A DNA stretch of 29,152 nucleotides, taken from positions 1-29,152 of the forward strand of contig SFHK01000026.1 in the NCBI GenBank assembly GCA_004556395.1. Direction: 5' to 3'. Within the stretch, counting starts at the first letter, position 1, and every line of letters begins with the position of its first letter. The position numbers and the translations under genes are program-made. The stretch is from Clostridiales bacterium. GTDB lineage: Bacteria; Bacillota; Clostridia; Christensenellales; Aristaeellaceae. This document shows, one piece after another, positions 26,976-29,152 of this stretch. The notes under the pieces are model-generated. The model had not been told where the DNA came from. It ran no database searches and worked only from the letters and a program-made list of their open reading frames with translations.

Positions 26976-28268
26976 ATGATGAAACGTACCAAGGACGGCA
27001 TGGCGCTCACACCGCCGATGGGCTGGAACAGCTGGGACTGCTACATGTCCGCCGTAACGGAGGAAGAGCTGCTTTCAAACGCCCGCTATCAGGCCGAAAA
27101 GCTGCTGCCTTTCGGCTGGGAATACGTCGTATGCGACATCCAGTGGTACGAGCCGTCTGCCGGCACGCGAACGGGATGCGAATACATCCCGTTCGCAAAG
27201 CTGAGCATGGACGAATACGGGCGGCTGTTCCCGGCGAAGAACCGCTTTCCATCCGCGGCCGGCGGCAAGGGTTTTGCCCCGATTGCAGCGCAAATTCATG
27301 CGATGGGGATGAAATTCGGCATCCATATCATGCGCGGCGTTCCTCGGCAGGCGGTTTACGCCCGCACGCCGATAAAGGGCACGGACGCGACGGCAGACCA
27401 GATCGCCGTGCCGAACTCCATCTGCGAATGGAACGGCGATATGTTCGGCACGCGCGCGGACTGTCCTGCCGCGCAGGCATATTACGACAGTCTGCTTGAG
27501 CTGTATGCCGCATGGGGCGTGGATTAGATCAAGGTTGATGACATCGCGCGCACAGGCTCTGCGAGCGCGCCCACCTATGCCGCGCCGCATGAAATCGAAA
27601 TGCTCCGCCGCGCGATTGATCGCTGCGGGCGGAGCATCGTGCTCAGCCTTTCGCCGGGGACCGCGCCCATCGAGAAGGCGTGGCATCTGGCACAGAACGC
27701 CAACATGTGGCGCATAACGGACGATTTCTGGGATGACTGGCAGATGCTCAAGAACATGTTCGTCCGCTGCGAAATGTGGCAGACGCACGTCGCGCCCGGC
27801 TGCTGGCCAGATTGCGACATGCTGCCGTTAGGCCGTATCGGCGTGAAATTCGGCAGAGGACATCGCACCTGTTTCACGCCCGCTGAGCAGAAAACGATGC
27901 TGACACTCTGGTCGATTTTTCGCTCGCCGCTGATGCTGGGCGCGGAGCTGCCGAGCTTGGACGAGGCGACGCTCGCGCTGCTGACAAACCGCGACGTGCT
28001 GCGCCTGAACCGCCATTCCTTTGGTGCGCGGCAAATTGCCCGGAACAACGCATGCGCCGTCTGGGTCAGCCGCGACGAGGACGGGAGCCGCTACGCGGCG
28101 CTGTTCAACCTATCCGACGCGCCGCGCGCCGTAGGGTTGGAGCTGGCCGAGCTGGAAGGTGACGCATTCGATTGCCGCGAGCTTTGGACGGGCGAAACAC
28201 TCCGCGCGCAGGGCACGCTGCAATGCGAAATCGAGCCGCACGGAGCAAAGCTGTTCAAGCTGAAGTAA
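26976..28268 (+). pseudogene. GH27-like glycosidase interrupted by an in-frame TAG
   Basis: One frame runs from ATG 26976 (or 26979) to TAA 28268, with a single TAG at 27525-27527 (codon 184). Before it: LTPPMGWNSWDCY, DIQWYEP and KFGIHIMRGVPRQAVY. After it: IKVDDIARTG, LSLSPGTAP and WRITDDFWDDW. These are GH27 alpha-galactosidase-type features. The KVDD segment would hold the nucleophile and RITDD the acid/base, so a product ending at the TAG would be inactive. The usual residue there is aromatic (WGVD-F/Y-IKVDD); a Tyr codon is one base away from TAG. AAAGGAG precedes the start. The gene follows the isomerase closely. Confidence 0.82.
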
Positions 28269-28291
28269 GGAAAACCGCAGTATGGCTGTAG

Positions 28292-28320
28292 GAATGAGGG
28301 GAATTTCTTCTCTCTCATTC
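28292..28320. other. Small hairpin after the GH27-like gene
   Basis: GAATGAG (28292-28298) and CTCATTC (28314-28320) form a seven-base stem. No T-run follows, so terminator activity is doubtful. The remainder of the gap to 28430 shows no gene or clear signal. Confidence 0.3.
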
Positions 28321-28431
28321 GCCATCTTGCCTTACTCTGCACTTGACTTCATCTCTCAACCTTCCGTGGTGAACTGAACATTTTAATGCGATTCTCAAAT
28401 CGTATTCGTTGTTCTTGTCCACCGCATAAAT

Positions 28432-28467
28432 GCCCCTGCTTCCGGCGATGATGCCGCGAGCAGGGGC
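28432..28467. terminator. Stem-loop in the 28269-28552 gap
   Basis: GCCCCTGCT (28432-28440) pairs perfectly with AGCAGGGGC (28459-28467), with an inner CGGC/GCCG pair in the loop. Short T-rich (plus) and A-rich (upstream, T on minus) flanks suggest a bidirectional terminator between the GH27-like gene and the minus-strand DUF6273 gene. Confidence 0.65.
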
Positions 28468-28481
28468 GTTTCCCTTTGATT

Positions 28482-28545
28482 CAGGGATTACGAGATTAGG
28501 GGGCGGGATTAGGGGTTACGGGGTACGGGATTATGGGATTCCGTG
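28482..28545 (+). repeat. Degenerate GGGATTA-type repeats, quadruplex-prone
   Basis: About 64 bases hold repeated variants of GGGATTA, GGGGTTAC and GGGTACGG. G-runs of three or more occur at 28499-28503, 28505-28507, 28512-28515, 28520-28523, 28527-28529 and 28535-28537, with loops of 1-5 bases, which satisfies the usual G-quadruplex pattern. The tract lies just downstream of the DUF6273 stop, so its minus-strand transcript would be C-rich. Composition differs from the neighbouring genes. Function unknown. Confidence 0.7.
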
Positions 28546-28552
28546 ATTCATT

Positions 28553-29065
28553 TTAGAAAAGCCGAACCCGCACACACGGGCGCACGGCATAGCCACTAAT
28601 GTAGACATAGTAGTTGTAGATGGAGCCGTCGGTGTAGACGTAAGCAGCGCAGTTACTAATGCAGCCGGGCGAACGGAGCCACCACCGGCAAACATTTCTA
28701 CTCTCATATGGTCCCCATTCCCCACGTTGGATTGCGTAGTCAGTCGGCGCACACATTCTTGCATCATTACTTTTGAAGTACTTATTTGCCTCTACAACGC
28801 TTAAGAGGAATACCTTATCTTTCGTTGCGTTGCCGGGATTCACGTTGTATTCTGGGTTCTTGTCCGCACTGACATCACTCTGAAGGATGGATTTCTTCTC
28901 ATCCGCACTGAACGCCTTATTGAAGAATTCGTCGTTCAGCCAGCCGCGAAGCGTGCACGTTTCCCATGTGGTATCTTTATTCTTATTATACGGCTTGCAG
29001 TCCAGTGCGTATCGGCTGATCAGCAGCGCTGTTTCTCCATCACTCTCCAAGATCGGTACTGTCAA
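28553..29065 (-). CDS. DUF6273 domain protein, N-terminally truncated
   Basis: This 170-residue frame has the DUF6273 features ALLISRYALDCKPYN, TWETCTLRGWLNDEF, DKVFLLSVVEANKYF and WWLRSPG, with a C-terminal AVRPCVRVRL. Intact relatives have an additional N-terminal segment, which is absent here. The first possible start is a TTG at 29065, one codon after a TAA, with no ribosome binding site. The base composition is noticeably lower in GC than most of the window, and the gene is flanked by the G-rich tract. It is probably a fragment left at a recombination junction. DUF6273 proteins are often secreted or surface-linked and variable, with no known activity. Confidence 0.7.
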   Translation of the reverse strand: MTVPILESDGETALLISRYALDCKPYNKNKDTTWETCTLRGWLNDEFFNKAFSADEKKSILQSDVSADKNPEYNVNPGNATKDKVFLLSVVEANKYFKSNDARMCAPTDYAIQRGEWGPYESRNVCRWWLRSPGCISNCAAYVYTDGSIYNYYVYISGYAVRPCVRVRLF

Positions 29066-29070
29066 GAGTT

Positions 29071-29152
29071 ATGCGCAAATACAACAGCGTCACTTATGAA
29101 GTTGGTTCAGCGAAGGCCGAACAGGCCGCGGGCATGTTCGGCTTGGCTGCCG
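29071..29152 (+). CDS. Possible start of a gene running off the window
   Basis: From ATG 29071 the frame stays open to the edge, giving MRKYNSVTYEVGSAKAEQAA and then GMFGLAA. The codon choice (AAG, GCC, GGC, CAG) fits the genes of this window. There is no good ribosome binding site or promoter, and the start sits only five bases from the truncated DUF6273 end. It may be a gene interior joined here by rearrangement. Family not recognised. Confidence 0.25.
   Translation, partial: MRKYNSVTYEVGSAKAEQAAGMFGLAA

Noticed and set aside
28269..28552. A tRNA or other RNA gene in the gap before DUF6273
   Set aside because: No cloverleaf arms or T-loop consensus were found; only hairpins and the G-rich tract are present.

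Overview
The window looks like chromosomal DNA from a GC-rich member of the Clostridia (Bacillota), probably an uncultured gut-type lineage. This rests on GGAGG-type ribosome binding sites, frequent TTG and GTG starts, strong TTGACA/TATAAT-type promoters, the gene orders infC-rpmI-rplT and rsmD-coaD, a paaK/ACT pair, a DUF421/DUF4363 pair, and an ilyobacter/fusobacterium-like ATP synthase c subunit. The species cannot be named from the sequence alone.

Layout, left to right. 1-182 is the 3' end of an unrecognised gene, followed by a hairpin. 243-1342 (minus) holds a DUF4363 and a DUF421 membrane protein. 1465-5107 (plus) is a tight cluster: phenylacetate-CoA ligase, a tandem ACT-domain protein, alanine racemase and a membrane protein of unknown function. 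A nested hairpin element follows at 5133-5211. 5292-8429 holds rsmD, coaD, an acidic coiled-coil protein and a class I/II aminotransferase. Next come a DUF4180 remnant, a macrodomain fused to a helical C-terminal domain, and a TldD/TldE-type protease pair ending in a strong terminator. 12430-19113 is a complete nine-gene F-type ATP synthase operon (I-a-c-b-delta-alpha-gamma-beta-epsilon) with a promoter and a 15-bp-stem terminator. Its c subunit has a two-glutamate ion site typical of sodium-driven enzymes, and its epsilon subunit lacks the C-terminal domain.

19188-20573 encodes a cytoplasmic GH29 alpha-L-fucosidase. It faces a minus-strand pepF-acetyltransferase pair across opposed terminators. 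pepF is divergent from infC-rpmI-rplT, whose leader carries an attenuator with a visible competing antiterminator pairing. infC appears to start at an ATC codon.

The right end is decaying or accessory. There is a NUDIX hydrolase with two in-frame TAA codons, an intact L-fucose/L-arabinose isomerase-like gene with an excellent promoter, a GH27-like glycosidase broken by one in-frame TAG, a G-rich quadruplex-prone tract, and a DUF6273 gene cut off at its N-terminus close to another reading frame that runs off the window.

Most of the window is core metabolism. The clearest points of interest are the infC leader switch, the ATP synthase ion-site and epsilon features, the macrodomain fusion, the cluster of broken genes and the G-rich tract. 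No tRNA, rRNA, CRISPR array, insertion sequence or recognisable new defence system was seen.
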